Below, piece by piece: positions 23,169 to 36,037 of a stretch of 64,000 nucleotides of DNA. The stretch comes from Cymodocea nodosa (Eukaryota; Streptophyta; Magnoliopsida; Alismatales; Cymodoceaceae): assembly GCA_036874045.1 (NCBI GenBank), contig CM072341.1, positions 4,662,501 to 4,726,500 of the forward strand, written 5' to 3'. The position numbers were made by a program, and so were the translations under genes. The notes under the pieces are model-generated. The model did not search any database and was not told where the DNA came from. It saw only the letters and a list, made by a program, of their open reading frames with translations. How positions within the stretch are numbered: position 1 is the stretch's first letter; every line of letters begins with the position of its first letter.

Positions 23169-23660
23169 TCATTCTATTGCTTCTTTATAAGTTTTTACTA
23201 CATCTTTTAATTTAGCAATTTGATCTTTTAAATTTGAAGCAATAATGATTGGACATGTTCGTTTTTCTTCCAGAAATATATAGGTTAATTCAGGAGGTAA
23301 ATGTTTTAATTCTAACTGTTGCCCACTAGAAGCTAGGGCTCCTAATTGAACATCATCATTTTCTAAATTAATTTCTTCCTGATCTCTTTCTATATTTATG
23401 CTTTCACTTTCTTCTAAAGTTTTAGGATTGAGTTGCTTATTTAATTTTTCTTGAATCACATCATCTAGCATATCTTCTTCATCCTCTAAAAAGTCAATAG
23501 TATGTAAGGACATTTCTAATTCCTTAAACATTTTTGGTTTGAAAATGTTTAGTTAAGTATCCTCATTACCATATGCTAACTTCATTACTCCAGTTTTACA
23601 GTTAATAATAGCCCCTGATGTTACTAAAAATGGTCTTCCCAAAATTAAAAATGTACCATT
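23169..23660 (-). pseudogene. pol: Element G protease C-terminus and PR-RT linker
   Basis: Just inside the GTTTT target site of element B the frame reads GTFLILGRPFLVTSGAIINC, the conserved Athila protease C-terminal block. The rest of the protease lies 23.3 kb away at 47014. An acidic linker (23169-23531, EEDMLDDVIQEKLN and so on) follows, then ELTYIFLEEKRTCPIIIASNL just before RT. The match across element B shows the two halves were one gene. Confidence 0.85.
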
Positions 23661-23665
23661 GTTTT
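23661..23665. repeat. Target-site duplication of element B, left copy (GTTTT)
   Basis: GTTTT lies next to the LTR end here and again at 47009-47013. This defines element B as one insertion within the Athila protease gene. Confidence 0.92.
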
Positions 23666-25215
23666 TGTAGGATCGTATGGCTATACAAGAGGGGGGTGAA
23701 TTGTGTTTTTCAACATTTTCGAATTTAATTGAAACTTTAAAACTCAAAAACAAGTTGAGACATTGTTTTCATAAAATCATTTTTATTCAAGGTTTCAATT
23801 ACAATATACAATTCAATTTTCCTCAGAAATTGTAGATGCAATTACATCTCGATACCATATATCATCTAAACAATTTCATAACTACAAATATAGAAAACTA
23901 ATTTGCGGAATTTAAAACATTTCTCCCTATTTGAGATATTTCTTCTTCTTCTTCTTCTCTTTCTTCTTCAGCAATTCTTCAGTGGCGAATATCCGGTCTT
24001 TTTATGCTTCACCGAATTTGCTTTCTTCAGATACTTTAAATCTTTAGTGACATATATCTTACCTTTTTATGCTTCACTGAATTTTCTTCCACCTGAGAGA
24101 TTTTCCCCGAAGAGGTGTTTTTGATCTTTGAAAAGGTTTTTCATTTGATGTGCAAGGATAATTTGATCAACGAGAATTCTATGCCCTTTTATACTATATC
24201 TTCATTTCATACATATCCTCCACATTTAATCACTACCAGTTTTCCACTTCTTCACATCCTTTCTTTTTCCTTCATCGAAATACACACGTTCTAACCCACG
24301 TTTACATTTCGAATTTTCTTTAATCATTAGTCTTGGATCTCTGAAAAATTTCCTGCAAAATAAACTTTTTCGTCCAAAATTTTTCATCAATGTAATAAGA
24401 AGTCATTACTTCAATGTTAACTAAACGAGTAACATAAGTATATATATAACTTAACGTTTCTAACTTAATGAGTTCCTCATGTGCCAATTCACGTGACTAG
24501 TACTGTAGCTAACTCAACAAACTAAGTCTGTGGTGTTACGCTAACTCAATGAATCATCTCCGTTGTGTTACGATAACTTAACGAACTAGTGATAAGCAAA
24601 TGTTTTTATAATAAGAATTTTACCACGTGCAAAAATAACAACTTAAGTTTATAACGCTAACCTAACGCGTTGCCTTAGTGTTCAATATAGTAACTCAACG
24701 CGTTTAGTTATGTTAACTTAATGAGTTAAACATGTGCACCTCACGTGATACAATATAACATTTGTAACTTATAATTTCACCATGTGTATAACACTAACTT
24801 AACGAGTTCGTCTCTTCTTTTACTCACTAACTTAACGAGTTCTCACGTGACCTAATTTAACCTTTAAGCCTCTAACTTAACGAGTTTTCACGTGACTTCT
24901 ATACAAATAACACTCTAACTTAACGAGTTGTCTAAACGTGCACTGTACATGATACAGAAAATATAACTTTAAAACATATCATGCTTTTCAATAAAAACAC
25001 ACGTTAACTTAACGTTTAGTTAAATGAGAAATTAATGCAATGAAACGACTAGTTATTAACTTAGTACAATTTCAGATCCAATACAGACAAGTATTTATAT
25101 CAGTAAACTTTTTCTGTATTAATTGATGATTTTAATTTCTTTTCACAAGCAATAGTAATTGAGCAAATATGACTATTTTCATTTAGCACACATCATCAAA
25201 ACAAAATACTCAACA
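23666..25215 (-). repeat. 3' LTR of element B
   Basis: On the plus strand it runs TGTAGGATCG...CTCAACA. The PPT (complement TCTCCCCCTTTTT, 25218-25229) abuts it. It carries the U3 array with several exact CACGTG sites between 24650 and 24900. Confidence 0.93.
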
Positions 25216-25690
25216 ATCTCCCCCTTTTTGATGATGACAAAACTATATTAAATCAATTATGAAATATATTTAACTCAACGAAGCACCTTCGTTGGGTTAA
25301 CTTTTAATTCAACAAACAAGTTTGTTGACTTAAGTTCACTTAAGCTTATTTCTATTGTTTGTGTAAATTTCACCTTTCAGATGTCAATAATTACATAAGT
25401 ATCATTTCTCTAATTATCATCTATCAGATTACAATAACCATAAATATCATCTCCCTTTATATTATATGTAATTAAAATCATAATCATCTTTTTATAACAT
25501 TTCTCCCCCTTTTGTCATTAATCAAAAAGATAATTATAGAGAATATATATAGTAAGAGATATATTTACAGCAACTCTTTCTGTAAACAATAATAAGAATA
25601 GAATACATTTATAGAAAAATGTATTGTTCAATGAATAAAACAAGGAATACGAACATTACATTTTGTATTCAGAAATAAGCAAACAGAAAG
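25216..25690 (-). other. 3' UTR of element B with two polypurine tracts
   Basis: The main PPT lies next to the LTR and a second one (complement TTTCTCCCCCTTTT) lies at about 25500-25513. The arrangement matches element A. No gene is seen. Confidence 0.7.
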
Positions 25691-27826
25691 TTATCGATCC
25701 CTCCTAAGTATATCACTTATAGCATTACATATTTTATCTCCTAGATGCCTAATATCATTTCTGATGTCGTTAAGCACTGCATCTAGGTTAGGAGGTAGCT
25801 GAGGTTGCTGTTCTGCTTGAACTGAATAAGTTTGTTGTTGTGGTTGTATATGTTTTGTACAATCAGGTTGTTGTTGTTGAGGTTTATGCATGGCCTGGAA
25901 TCATTGTAAATCTTTTACACTAAATGCTCTCATGCCTTTAGTTTCATAGGGCCAGTCGGATAAATTCAATTGGCTTGCAAGGATTCTACATACAGTATTA
26001 CCATAAAATAACTTTGAACTCATATGCTGTAGTTTAGAAGTAAAAACATCAAACCAATTGATTTGAATTCTATTCAGTAGGCCATAAGTTGCATATAAAC
26101 AGCTTTTGCTGACTTCTAAATTGTGTCCAACTCTCTGAAATAAATTTGCATGCAATATATTTGCAATGAACCTTGCCTCTGCATTCAAATTTTCCATTAA
26201 TCTCATTTCAGAATATACATCTGGAATTTTTGTTAAAGACTGAATGTTCCATTCCAGTTGTCTAATCTTGTCAAATATGTTGGTAACAACAACACCTTCA
26301 TTTCATAATCCCAAAACTTTAAAAATTAACTCAGGAGACAATATAAACTCCTATTGATTTATTTGAGTTTTCAGAAAATTTTCATTCTTGACCAGATTGC
26401 TATAAAAAGCTGCAATAAGCTCTATGTATTGCTTCCATTTCGTTCCAACTGGCAAGAATTAAATGAGGCCTTGATACTCAAATAGATCTTTTGTTTCTAT
26501 CAAATTTTTGAATTTTATTGGTCGAGCATACAGAATTTGACATGTAATCAGATTATTATATTTCTACAATGCTTCTTCAGATCTAAAATGAATTGAATTA
26601 CCTTAAATTTTTAATATTGTACACAAAGAAAGTGATACCTGTAGCCTTGATTTAGAGTTTAATTCATCTTTAGGAACCTCTTCTTCAAAATGAATGTCAT
26701 GTTGTTCCTTTGTGAAAATATTTTCTTGAAGTTGTGTATGTAAGCTTGATTCTTCAGCTTCAATAGATATCTCCATTGATACATGTTGTGAATTCTTAGA
26801 TTCTACTTCTATAGATTCTGAAGAAGGCTGGTTAACGTTTAGCTCTTCTGGAGTCTTAACATTGCCAATATCTACTGCTCTAGACAATTTAGCCTGTGAA
26901 CTAGTTACTACCTCAACATTTTCAATTATATCTGCAATAACTTGGCCAATATCAGGAGCCTGATGCTTTGATTTTTCAATTTCTGCATCATCAAGACTTG
27001 AACTAATAGAAAAACTTGAGCTCATATTTGACTTGTATTTCTTCTCAAGTTTTCTAGCAAGAGAGAATAAAGTCTCATTATCATCATCAGTTTCAGTATG
27101 CTCAGAACTGATGAGTTTATCAGATGCATTATAAGTTACAATGTCTAGACATACATTGTCCTTTGGAAATAAATTCTCATTCGATTTTCCTTTTTCAACA
27201 GACTTTGTTTCCTTAGACATAATTTTTCTGACTTTCCTTCTTCTATAAAATTTCTGTTTCTCCTCTTCAAGTATTGCTGTTTTCTTTTCAAATTGCTCCA
27301 TAAAAGTTTTCTGCTTTAATTCTTCAAAAGTACTTTCTATTGCTATAGCCTTTCAAAGACTGTCAACTTTTCTTTTATCTACAGTAATATGTGATTCTAC
27401 TTGTTTTGAATATAAAGGGGTAGGGATAGTTGATTCATGCTCTTCCTCAAATGCATGTAGTCTTGTACTGTTTATTGGTATTTGAGGAATTCTAGTTGAT
27501 GTACCTACACCTTTTTCCAAATATTTTGCATACTACTCGAGAAATGCAATCTCAGCACATTTCATTCTGTATTCTCTATCAAATTTACTACAAATACCCA
27601 TGTATGTAATATTTTCATTAGTATTTTGAAGCTCTTGTCTAACATCATCTAGTATACCTTGAGGAAAGAAGTAATCTCTATAAATTTCTGCTAACCTTTT
27701 GTCCACTCGAAATATTTTCTTGAACCAAGTGCGTGGAACGTCATCATTCTCTATTTCTTTTCCTTTTGCATCTCCTCTGCTTTTGCCTTTTCCTCTGCCA
27801 CGACCTTTGTAGAACTTGGAGACCAT
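25691..27826 (-). pseudogene. Element B ORF3 (Sirevirus envelope-like ORF), broken
   Basis: The start MVSKFYKGRGRGKGKSRG at 27826 matches elements A and C. Order: basic N-terminus, WFKKIFRVDKRLAEIYRDYFF, coiled coil with RRRKVRKIM, Ser/Glu-rich linker (26603-27301), conserved C-terminal region (25901-26600) with LFQRVGHNLEVS and QINWFDVFTSKLQHMSSKLF, and a terminal helix (DIRNDIRHLGDKIC) ending at 25691. Stops or frame changes occur near 27533, 27345, 26600, 26300 and 25900. The protein family is shared with A, C and F; its function is not known. Confidence 0.7.
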
Positions 27827-29412
27827 CGTCATAGGTTGTAATAGCAATAAGTGGGAAAGATTTTCTTGACAAAGTTTACAAATAACCTAAGTACCTGTGT
27901 AATAAGTGTTTAAATAGGGTTTTAGGCAAATAACTCAATGTGAAGAGAAGTCGAGTTTAGATATTAAATGAATATTGAATAAAGTTTATTCAAACAAAGT
28001 ACCTGAAATATTCAAGTATAACTTATTGAGTTAACTAACCTAACGAGTAAAACACTGTCTAGAGGCAGTTTTACACGTTACCTTATCTAACATAATGTCC
28101 AGTTAGTACACTTAAAACAATTTTTGGATGCTTCTAACTGAAATGTTCTGAACACATCACAATAGCTATACCTTATCATTTTCTTGAGAACATTGTAAAC
28201 TATTCTAACATTCCTATCCTTTGAATTTAAAATAGTTAGTTTGTCTTTGTAAATTATTTCATCAAGCTTTTAAGAGGAAATTAATTCAGATTAACCAAGA
28301 TTTCTATTCTGAATTATATTAATTTGTTTTGGACATTGTTAATCCTCCCCCTACAAATATACTTCTTATATATTCAATAACATAAAAAATATACTTGTAT
28401 AACAATAGATGTTAAGTATAACTATACTTTTAAATTTTCTTTTCAGAAACTTTCGTTATGCTGACTTCATCAAAAATAATTTCCAGAATCAATTCCTACT
28501 GTATATGAATCAAAACACAACTTTGAACTCAATATGATTAATTCAAGGAGAATAAAAGAATGTATTTCAAATAAACATTTTCAAAAGTACTAATGTTGAT
28601 TCAATAACTCAATAGTCATATTGGTAGAAACTATATTTGATTCAAAGATATCTGTAATTAATGAAATAACTTTTTCTTTTCAAAACAGTAATTATTGATA
28701 ATTTTCTTTAAAAGTTAGTTTGAAAAGCTTGAATCATACAAGAGCTTTCTAATGTACCCGTGTAATGAGCTTTCAGTTAACAATCCCAGATCTGATCAGG
28801 ACCTTAGGTTGCTAGATTTAAAGAATCCTTTTTCAGGACAACAATCCTTACATATCTATCTACTCAAGTACAAAAGGCTCGTGATCAAAATGATCAATAA
28901 ACTCTCAAAGATTTTCACTTTGTAAGCACTTTTCAATTTAAGCACAGTATATATGTATTCCATTAATATAGATGAAATAAAACACAAATCTTATGCAATT
29001 GTTACTTCTATGATTTTACTGAGAATATGAATTAGTTTCAATAAGCTTATACTTTTGATTAATAGTTTAATATGAGTTACATATAACTTATTCTACAAGT
29101 TTAATCAATTAAGTCAAATTTATGCATGATCATATGCACTTTCCTTGATTCAAAGAAAACACTTAATCAAAATTTCAGAATGTCAAAAGTATTTAATGTT
29201 TTTCATTTACACTTCCACATAAAATCGTAAAAACCATTAAAATTGATAAACTACTTAAAATCAATAAATACTACTATGATTTTACAATAAATACATAGTA
29301 TCTTAAGCAGTAGTTTAGATATTACTTTAGATATTTATGATAAGTATATAAAATCTATGAGGTGAACAACATCATCAATACTATTTATCTTTTTATGTGG
29401 AGTTTAAGCATT
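27827..29412 (-). other. Pol-ORF3 spacer of element B
   Basis: Non-coding. It contains the ORF3 TATA-like box (27909-27916), an internal purine tract (complement CCTCCCCCTACA, 28343-28354) and the conserved core at about 28735-28870. The donor-like sequence has decayed here to ATATGT. Confidence 0.65.
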
Positions 29413-30124
29413 TTACACATCACATAGCCTACAAATACCCAAATTTAATCTAATGTTGTAGAATGTACTTTCGTCTAGAGGTTTTGTAAATATATTAGCT
29501 AATTGATTTTTACTAGACACAAATTCTAATTTAATTTTTCTTTCAATTACGTTATCTCTTAGAAAATGATGTCTAACCTCTATATGCTTTGCTCTAAAAT
29601 GTAATACAGGATTTTTGGAAAGATTTATTGCAGAATTATTGTCACAATAAATCTCAGTTGTATCATAAGATAATCCAAAATCTTCTAAAGTTCCATAGAA
29701 TCTGAGTGCAACACAGTGTAGTAGCAACATATTCAGCTTCTGTAGTAGAAAGTGCTACACAGTTTTGCTTTTTACTAAATCATGACACTAAATTATTTCT
29801 CAATAATTGACATGTGCCACTTGTACTTTTTCTATCAGATTTAGAACCTACATAATCAGCATTAGTATATCCTATAAGATCTATTGAACTATCCTTAGAA
29901 TAATACAGTCTGAAATTTTTAGTTCCTTGTATATATCTAAATATTCTTCCAACTGCAATTGAGTGTGATTCTTTAGGATTAGATTGAAATCTAGCACAAA
30001 CACACACAGTAAACATAATATCAGGTCTACTAGCAGTCAAATAAAGTAAAGAACCAATCATACTTCTGTATTTTCTTTGATTTATTGATTTTCCTATGTC
30101 ATCAATATCTAACTTTAATGAAGT
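29413..30124 (-). pseudogene. pol: Element B pol 3' part (RT end, RNase H)
   Basis: The minus-strand reading has SLLYLTASRPDIMF, GYTNADYVGSKSDRKSTSGT and, after a frameshift near 29740, the RNase H tail (AKHIEVRHHFLRDN). It ends at the shared CRLCDV stop. The segment starts at the GAAGT target of element C and continues at 43232. Confidence 0.88.
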
Positions 30125-31705
30125 TGTAGGATCGTAGGGCTACATAAGAGGGGGGTGAATTGTGTATCTTTAATATTTTCTGAAATATATTTGAAACTTT
30201 AAAACTCAAAAACAAGTCGAGACATTGTTTTCATAAAATCATTTTTATTTAAGGTTTCAATTACAATATACAATTCAATTTTCCTCAGAAATTGTAGATG
30301 CAATTATATTTCGATACCATGTATCATCTAAACAATTTCATAACTACAAACAGAGAAAACTAATTTGCGGAATTTAAAACTTTTCTCCCTGTTTGAGATC
30401 TTTCTTCTTCTTCTTTTTCTTCTTCAGCAATTCTTTAGTGATGAATATCTTGTCTTTTCATGCTTCACCGAATTTGCTTTCTTCTGATACTTCAAATCTT
30501 CAGTGACGAAAATCTTACCTTTTTATGCTTCACTGAACTTTCTTCCACTTGAGAGATTTTCCCCGAGAAGGTATTTTTGATCACTGAAAAAGATTTTTCT
30601 TTTGGTGTGCAGGGATAGTTTGATCCTTGAAAAGATTTTTTGTTTTGTGTGCAAGGATAAATTGATCAACGAGAATTCTATGCCTTTTATACTGTATTTT
30701 CATTTCATGCATATCCTTCACGTTTAACCACCACCAGTTTTCCACTTCTCCACGTCTTTTCTTTTTCCTTCATCGAAACACACACGTTCTAACCCACGTT
30801 TATATTTCAAATTTTCTTTAATCATCAGTCCTGGATCTTTGAAAAATTTCTTGCAAAATAAACTTTCTCGTCCAAAAGTTTTTCATCAGTGTAATAAGAA
30901 GTCGTTACTTTAATGTTAACTAAACGAGTAACACAAGTATATATATAACTTAACGTTTCTAATTTAATGAGTTCCTCATGTGCCATTTCACGTGACAAGT
31001 ACTGTAGGTAACTCAACGAACTATGTCCGTGGTGTTATGCTATCTCAACAAACCATCTCTGTTGTGTTATGATAACTCAACGAACCAGTAATAAACAAAT
31101 GTTTTTATAATAAGAATTTTACCACGTGCAAAAATAACAACTTAAGTTTATAATGTTAACCTAACGCGTTGCCTTAGTGTTCAATATAGCAACTCAACGC
31201 GTTTAGTTATGTTAACTTAACGAGTTAAACATGTGCCCCTCACGTGATACAATACAACATTCGTAACTTGTAATTTCACCACGTGTATAACACTAACTTA
31301 ACGAGTTCGTCTCTTCTTTTACTTACTAACTTAACGAGTTATCACGTGACCTATTTTAACCTTTAAACCTCTAACTTAAGGAGTTCTCACGTGACCTTTA
31401 TACAAACAAAACTCTAACTTAACGAGTTGTCTAAACGTGCACTGTTCATGATACAGAAGATATAACATTAAAACATATCATGCTTTTCAATAAAAACACA
31501 CGTTAACTTAACGTTTAGCTAAATGAGAAATTAATGCAACGAAACGACTAGTTATTAACTTCAGATCGAATACAGACAAGTATTTATATCAGTAAGCTTT
31601 TTCTGTATTAATTGATGATTTTAATTTCTTTTCACAAGCAATAGTAATTGAGCAAATATGATTATTTTCATTCAGCACACATCATCAAAACAAAAATACT
31701 CAACA
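30125..31705 (-). repeat. 3' LTR of element C, with a well preserved U3 array
   Basis: TGTAGGATCG...CTCAACA on the plus strand. The U3 array (about 30950-31440) shows the cleanest form of the motif series: repeated CTAACTTAACGAGTT directly followed by a CACGTGACC-type palindrome, with a period near 50 bp (about 31290-31410). Six exact CACGTG sites are present. The TATA run is at about 30940-30950 (plus-strand coordinates). Confidence 0.93.
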
Positions 31706-32201
31706 ATCTCCCCCTTTTTGATGATGACAAAACCATATTAAATCAATTATGAAATATGTGTAACTCAACAAAGCACCTTCATTGAGTTAACTTTTAATTC
31801 AATAAACTTGTTTGTTGACTTAAGTTCACTTAAGCTTATTTCTATTGTTTGTGTAAATTTTACCTCTCAGAACTAAAACTCTTAAATGTCAATAATTATA
31901 TAATATCAGTTTTCTAATTATCATCTGTCAGATTACAATAACCATTTAAATAGCATCTTCTTTTATAATATATATATGCAATTAAGATCATAATCATCTT
32001 TTTATAATATTTCTCCCCCTTTTTGTCATTAATCAAAAAGATAATTACAAAGAATATATATACATATATAAGAGATATAATTACAACTCTTTCTATAAAC
32101 AAGAATAATAATTGAAGACATTTACAGAAAAATGTATTATTCAATGAATCAAACAAGTAATACAAACATTACATTTTATATTCAGAAACAAACAAAAATA
32201 G
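31706..32201 (-). other. 3' UTR of element C with two polypurine tracts
   Basis: The main PPT complement (TCTCCCCCTTTTT) is at 31708-31720, and a second (TTTCTCCCCCTTTTTG) is near 32010-32025. An AT repeat (TATATATA) lies near 31970. No supported gene. Confidence 0.7.
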
Positions 32202-34450
32202 TTAGCGACCCCTCCTAAGTATATCACTTATAGCAGTACATATTTTATCTCCTAGATGCCTAATATCATTTCTGATGTCGTTAAGCACTACATCTAAGTC
32301 AGGAGGTAGCTGGGTTTGCTGTTCTGCTTGAACTGAATAACTTTGTTGTTGTTGTTGTTGTATATGGTCTATATCAGGTTGTTGTTGTTGTTGTCGTTGA
32401 GGTTTATGCATGGCCTGAAATTTTTGCAAATCTTTGACACTAAATGCTGTCATGCCTTTAGTTTCAGAGGGCCAGTTGGATAAATTCAATTGGCTTGCAA
32501 TGAGTCTACATACAGCATCACCATAAAATAACTTTGAACTCATATGCTGTAGTTGAGAAGTGAAAACATCAAACCAATTGATTTGAATTCTATTTAGCAA
32601 GCTATAAGTTGTATATAAAAAACTTTTGCTGACTTCCATATTGTGTCCAACTCTCTGAAATAAATTTGCATGCAATATATTTGCAATAAACATTGCCTCT
32701 GCATTCAGATTTTCCATTAATCTCATTTCAGAATATACATCTAGAATTTTTGATAAAGACTGAATGTTCCATTCCAGTTGTCTTATCATGTCAAATATGT
32801 TGGTAACAACAACACCTTCATTCTTCACCTCAGGAGACAATATAAACTTCTGTTCATTTATTTGAGTTTTCAGAAAATTTCCATTCTTGACCAGATTGCT
32901 ATAAAAAGCTGCAATAAGCTTTGTGTATTGCTTCCATTTCGTTCCTACTGGCAAGAATTTAATGAGGCCTTGAAACTCAAACAAATCTCTTATGTCCATC
33001 AAATTTCTGAATTTTATTGGACGAGCATGCAGAATTTGACATGTAATCAGATTATTGTATTTCTGCAATGCTTCTTCAGATCTAAAATGAATTGTATTAC
33101 CTTGAATGTTTAACATTGTACACAAAGAAGGTGATACCTGAAGCCGTGATTCAGATATTAATTCATCTTCAGGAACCTCTTCTTCAAAATGAATGTCATG
33201 TTGTTCCTCTTCCAAAATATTATCTTGAAGCTGCTCAGGTAAGCTTGATTCTTCAGCTTCAACAGTGTTAGGAACATTGTCAATAGGCTCAACATTCATC
33301 TGTTTAGTCTCTATAGAATGTTCAAAGTACAATTTTTCTACAAATTCTACAGCCGGTGTATCTATCTGTAATTGTTCATTTTGTTCAACAGATATTTCCA
33401 TTGATTCATGCTGTGAATTCTCAGACTCTGCTTCTATAGATTTCGTAGAAGGCTGGTAAACTTTTAGCTCTTCTGGAGTCTTAACAATTTCAATATCTGC
33501 TACTCCAAACAATTCAGCCTTTGAAGTAGTTACTGCCTCAACATTGTCAATTATATCTGCAATAACTTGTTCAATGTCAGGTGCCTGATGCTCTGATTTG
33601 TCAATTTCTGCATCATTAGGACTTGTATTAATAGAAAAACATGAGCTTATATTTGACTTGGATTTCTTCTCAAGCTTTCTAGCAAGGTAAAATAAAGTCT
33701 CATTATCTTCATCAGTTGCAGTGTGTTCGGAACTGATGAGTTTATCAGATGCATAATAAGGTACAATGTTTAGACATACATTGTCCTTTGAAAATAAATT
33801 TTCATCTGATTTTCCTTTTCAATAGACTTTGTTTCCTTAGACATAATTTTTCTGACTTTCATTCTTCTATAACATTTTTGTTTCTCCTTTTCAAGTATTG
33901 CTATTTTATTTTCAAATTGGTCCATAAAAGTTTTCTGCTTTAATTCTTCTAAGGCACTTTCTATTACAATGACCTTTCGAAGACTATCAACTTTTGTTTT
34001 GTCTACAGCAATATCTGATTCTACTTGTTTTGAATATAAAGGAGTAGGGATAGCTGATTCATGCTCTTCCTCAAATGCATGTAGTCTTGTACCGTTTATA
34101 GGAGTTTGAGGAGTTCTATTTGATGAACCTACACCTTTTTCAAAATATTTTGCATACTGTTCCAAAAATGCAATCTCAGCACATTTCATTCTGTATTCTC
34201 TATCATATTTACTTCGAATACCCATGTATGTAATACTTGCATCAGTATGTTGAAGTTCTTGTCTAACTTCATCTAATATATCCTGAGAAAAGAAGTAATC
34301 TCTATAAAGTTCTTCTAACCTTTTGTCCACTTGAAATATTTTCTTGAACCAAGTACGTGGAACTTCATCATTCTCTATTTCTTTTCCTTTTGCATTTCTT
34401 CTGCTTTTGCCTTTTCCTCTGCCACGACCTTTGTAGAACTTGGAGACCAT
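32202..34450 (-). pseudogene. Element C ORF3 (Sirevirus envelope-like ORF), single frameshift
   Basis: The start is MVSKFYKGRGRGKGKSRRN at 34450. The first 225 codons (to about 33770) include WFKKIFQVDKRLEELYRDYFF and a coiled coil. A frame change follows near 33820, with a further break before about 33512. The downstream part (33512-32202) is open for 436 codons and ends DIRNDIRHLGDKICTAISDI. It includes an acidic linker, a conserved core (LFEFQGLIKFLPVGTKWKQY, FYSNLV, LFQRVGHNMEVS, LSNWPSETKGM) and a Gln-rich tract encoded by CAA repeats. I see no convincing signal peptide or transmembrane segment. Calling it envelope-like rests on position and on Sirevirus precedent. The protein could instead be a capsid accessory or nuclear factor. 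Confidence 0.72.
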
Positions 34451-36037
34451 CGTCGCAGGTTGTAACAGCAACAAGCGGGAAAGATTTTCTTAACAAAGTT
34501 TACAAATAACTTAAGTCCCCGTGTTATAAGTATTTAAATAGGGTTTTTAGGCATATAACTCAACGTGAAGATAAGTCGGGTTTAGAAATTAAATAAATAT
34601 TGAATAAAGTTTATTCAATCAAGGTACCCGAAATATTCAAGTATAACTCGTTGAGTTAACTAACCTAATGAGTCAAACGCTGTCTAGAGGCAGTTTTACA
34701 CGTTATCTTATCTAATATAACGTCTAGTTAGTACACTTAAACAAGTTTCAGATGCTTCCAACTAAAACCTTCCGAAAACAACACACATGCTAAACTTAAC
34801 ATTATCTTGAGAACATTGTAAACTATTTGAACATTTTGTCTTTTGAATCAAGAATAGTTTATTTGTCTTTTTAAATTATTTCATCAATATTTTAAGAGGA
34901 CATTAATTCAGATTAACTAAGATTTGTATTTTAAATTATATTAATCTATTTTTGACATTGTTAATGCTCCCCCTACAAATATACTTCAAATATATTCAAT
35001 CAAAATACAAAATATACTTGTAGTGACAATAGATGTCAAGTATAACTATACTTTTACATTTTATTTTCAGAGACTTTCGTTATCCTGACATCATCAAAAA
35101 TGATTTCCAGAATCAATTCCTACTATATATGAATCAAAACACAACTTCGAAATCAATTCGATTAATTCAAGGAGAATAAAAGAATGTATCTCAAATAAAC
35201 GTTTTCAAAAGTACTAATGTTGATTCAATAAATCAGTAGTCATATTGGTATAAACTATATGCGATTCAAAGATATCTGTAATTAATGAAACAACTTTTTC
35301 TTTTCAAAATAGTAAATATTGATAATTTTCTTTAAAAGTTAGTTTGAAAAGCTTGAATCAAACAAGAGCTTTCTAATGTACCCGTGTAATGAGCTTTCAG
35401 TCAACAATCCCACATCTGATCAGGACCTTAGGTTGCTAGATTTAAAGAATCCTTTTTCAGGACAACAATCCTTACATACCTATCTGCTCAAGTACAAAAG
35501 GCTCGTGATCAAATTGATCAATAAACTCTCAAAGATTTTCACTTTGTAAGCACTTTTCATTTTAAGCACAGTATATATGTATTCCATTAATACAGATGCA
35601 ATAAAACACAAATCTCATAAAATTTTTACTTCTATGATTGTACTGAGAATATGAATCAGTTTCAATAAGCTTATACTTTTGATTAACAGTTTAAGATGAG
35701 TTACATATAACTTATTCTACAAGTTTAATCAATTAAGTCAAATTTATGCATGATCATATGCATTTTCCTTGATTCAAAGAAAACATTTAATCAAAATTTC
35801 AGAATGTCAGAAGTATTTAATGTTTTTCATTTACACTTCCACTTAAAATCATAAAAACCATTAAAATTGATAAACTACTTAAAATCAATAAGATACTACT
35901 ATGATTTTACAATAAATACATAGTATCTTAATAAGCAGTTTAGATATTACTTTAGATATTTATAATAAGTATATAATATCTATGAGGTGAACAACATCAT
36001 TAATAATATTTATCTTTTTATGTGGAGTTTAAGCATT
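34451..36037 (-). other. Pol-ORF3 spacer of element C
   Basis: Non-coding and conserved with A and B along its length. Landmarks are the TATA-like box 34533-34540, LTR-type motifs (ACTCGTTGAGTTAACTAACC, about 34645-34670), an internal purine tract (complement CTCCCCCTACA, 34966-34976) and the conserved core 35360-35520 with an intact AG|GTATGT donor-like sequence on the minus strand near 35477. Confidence 0.7.
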
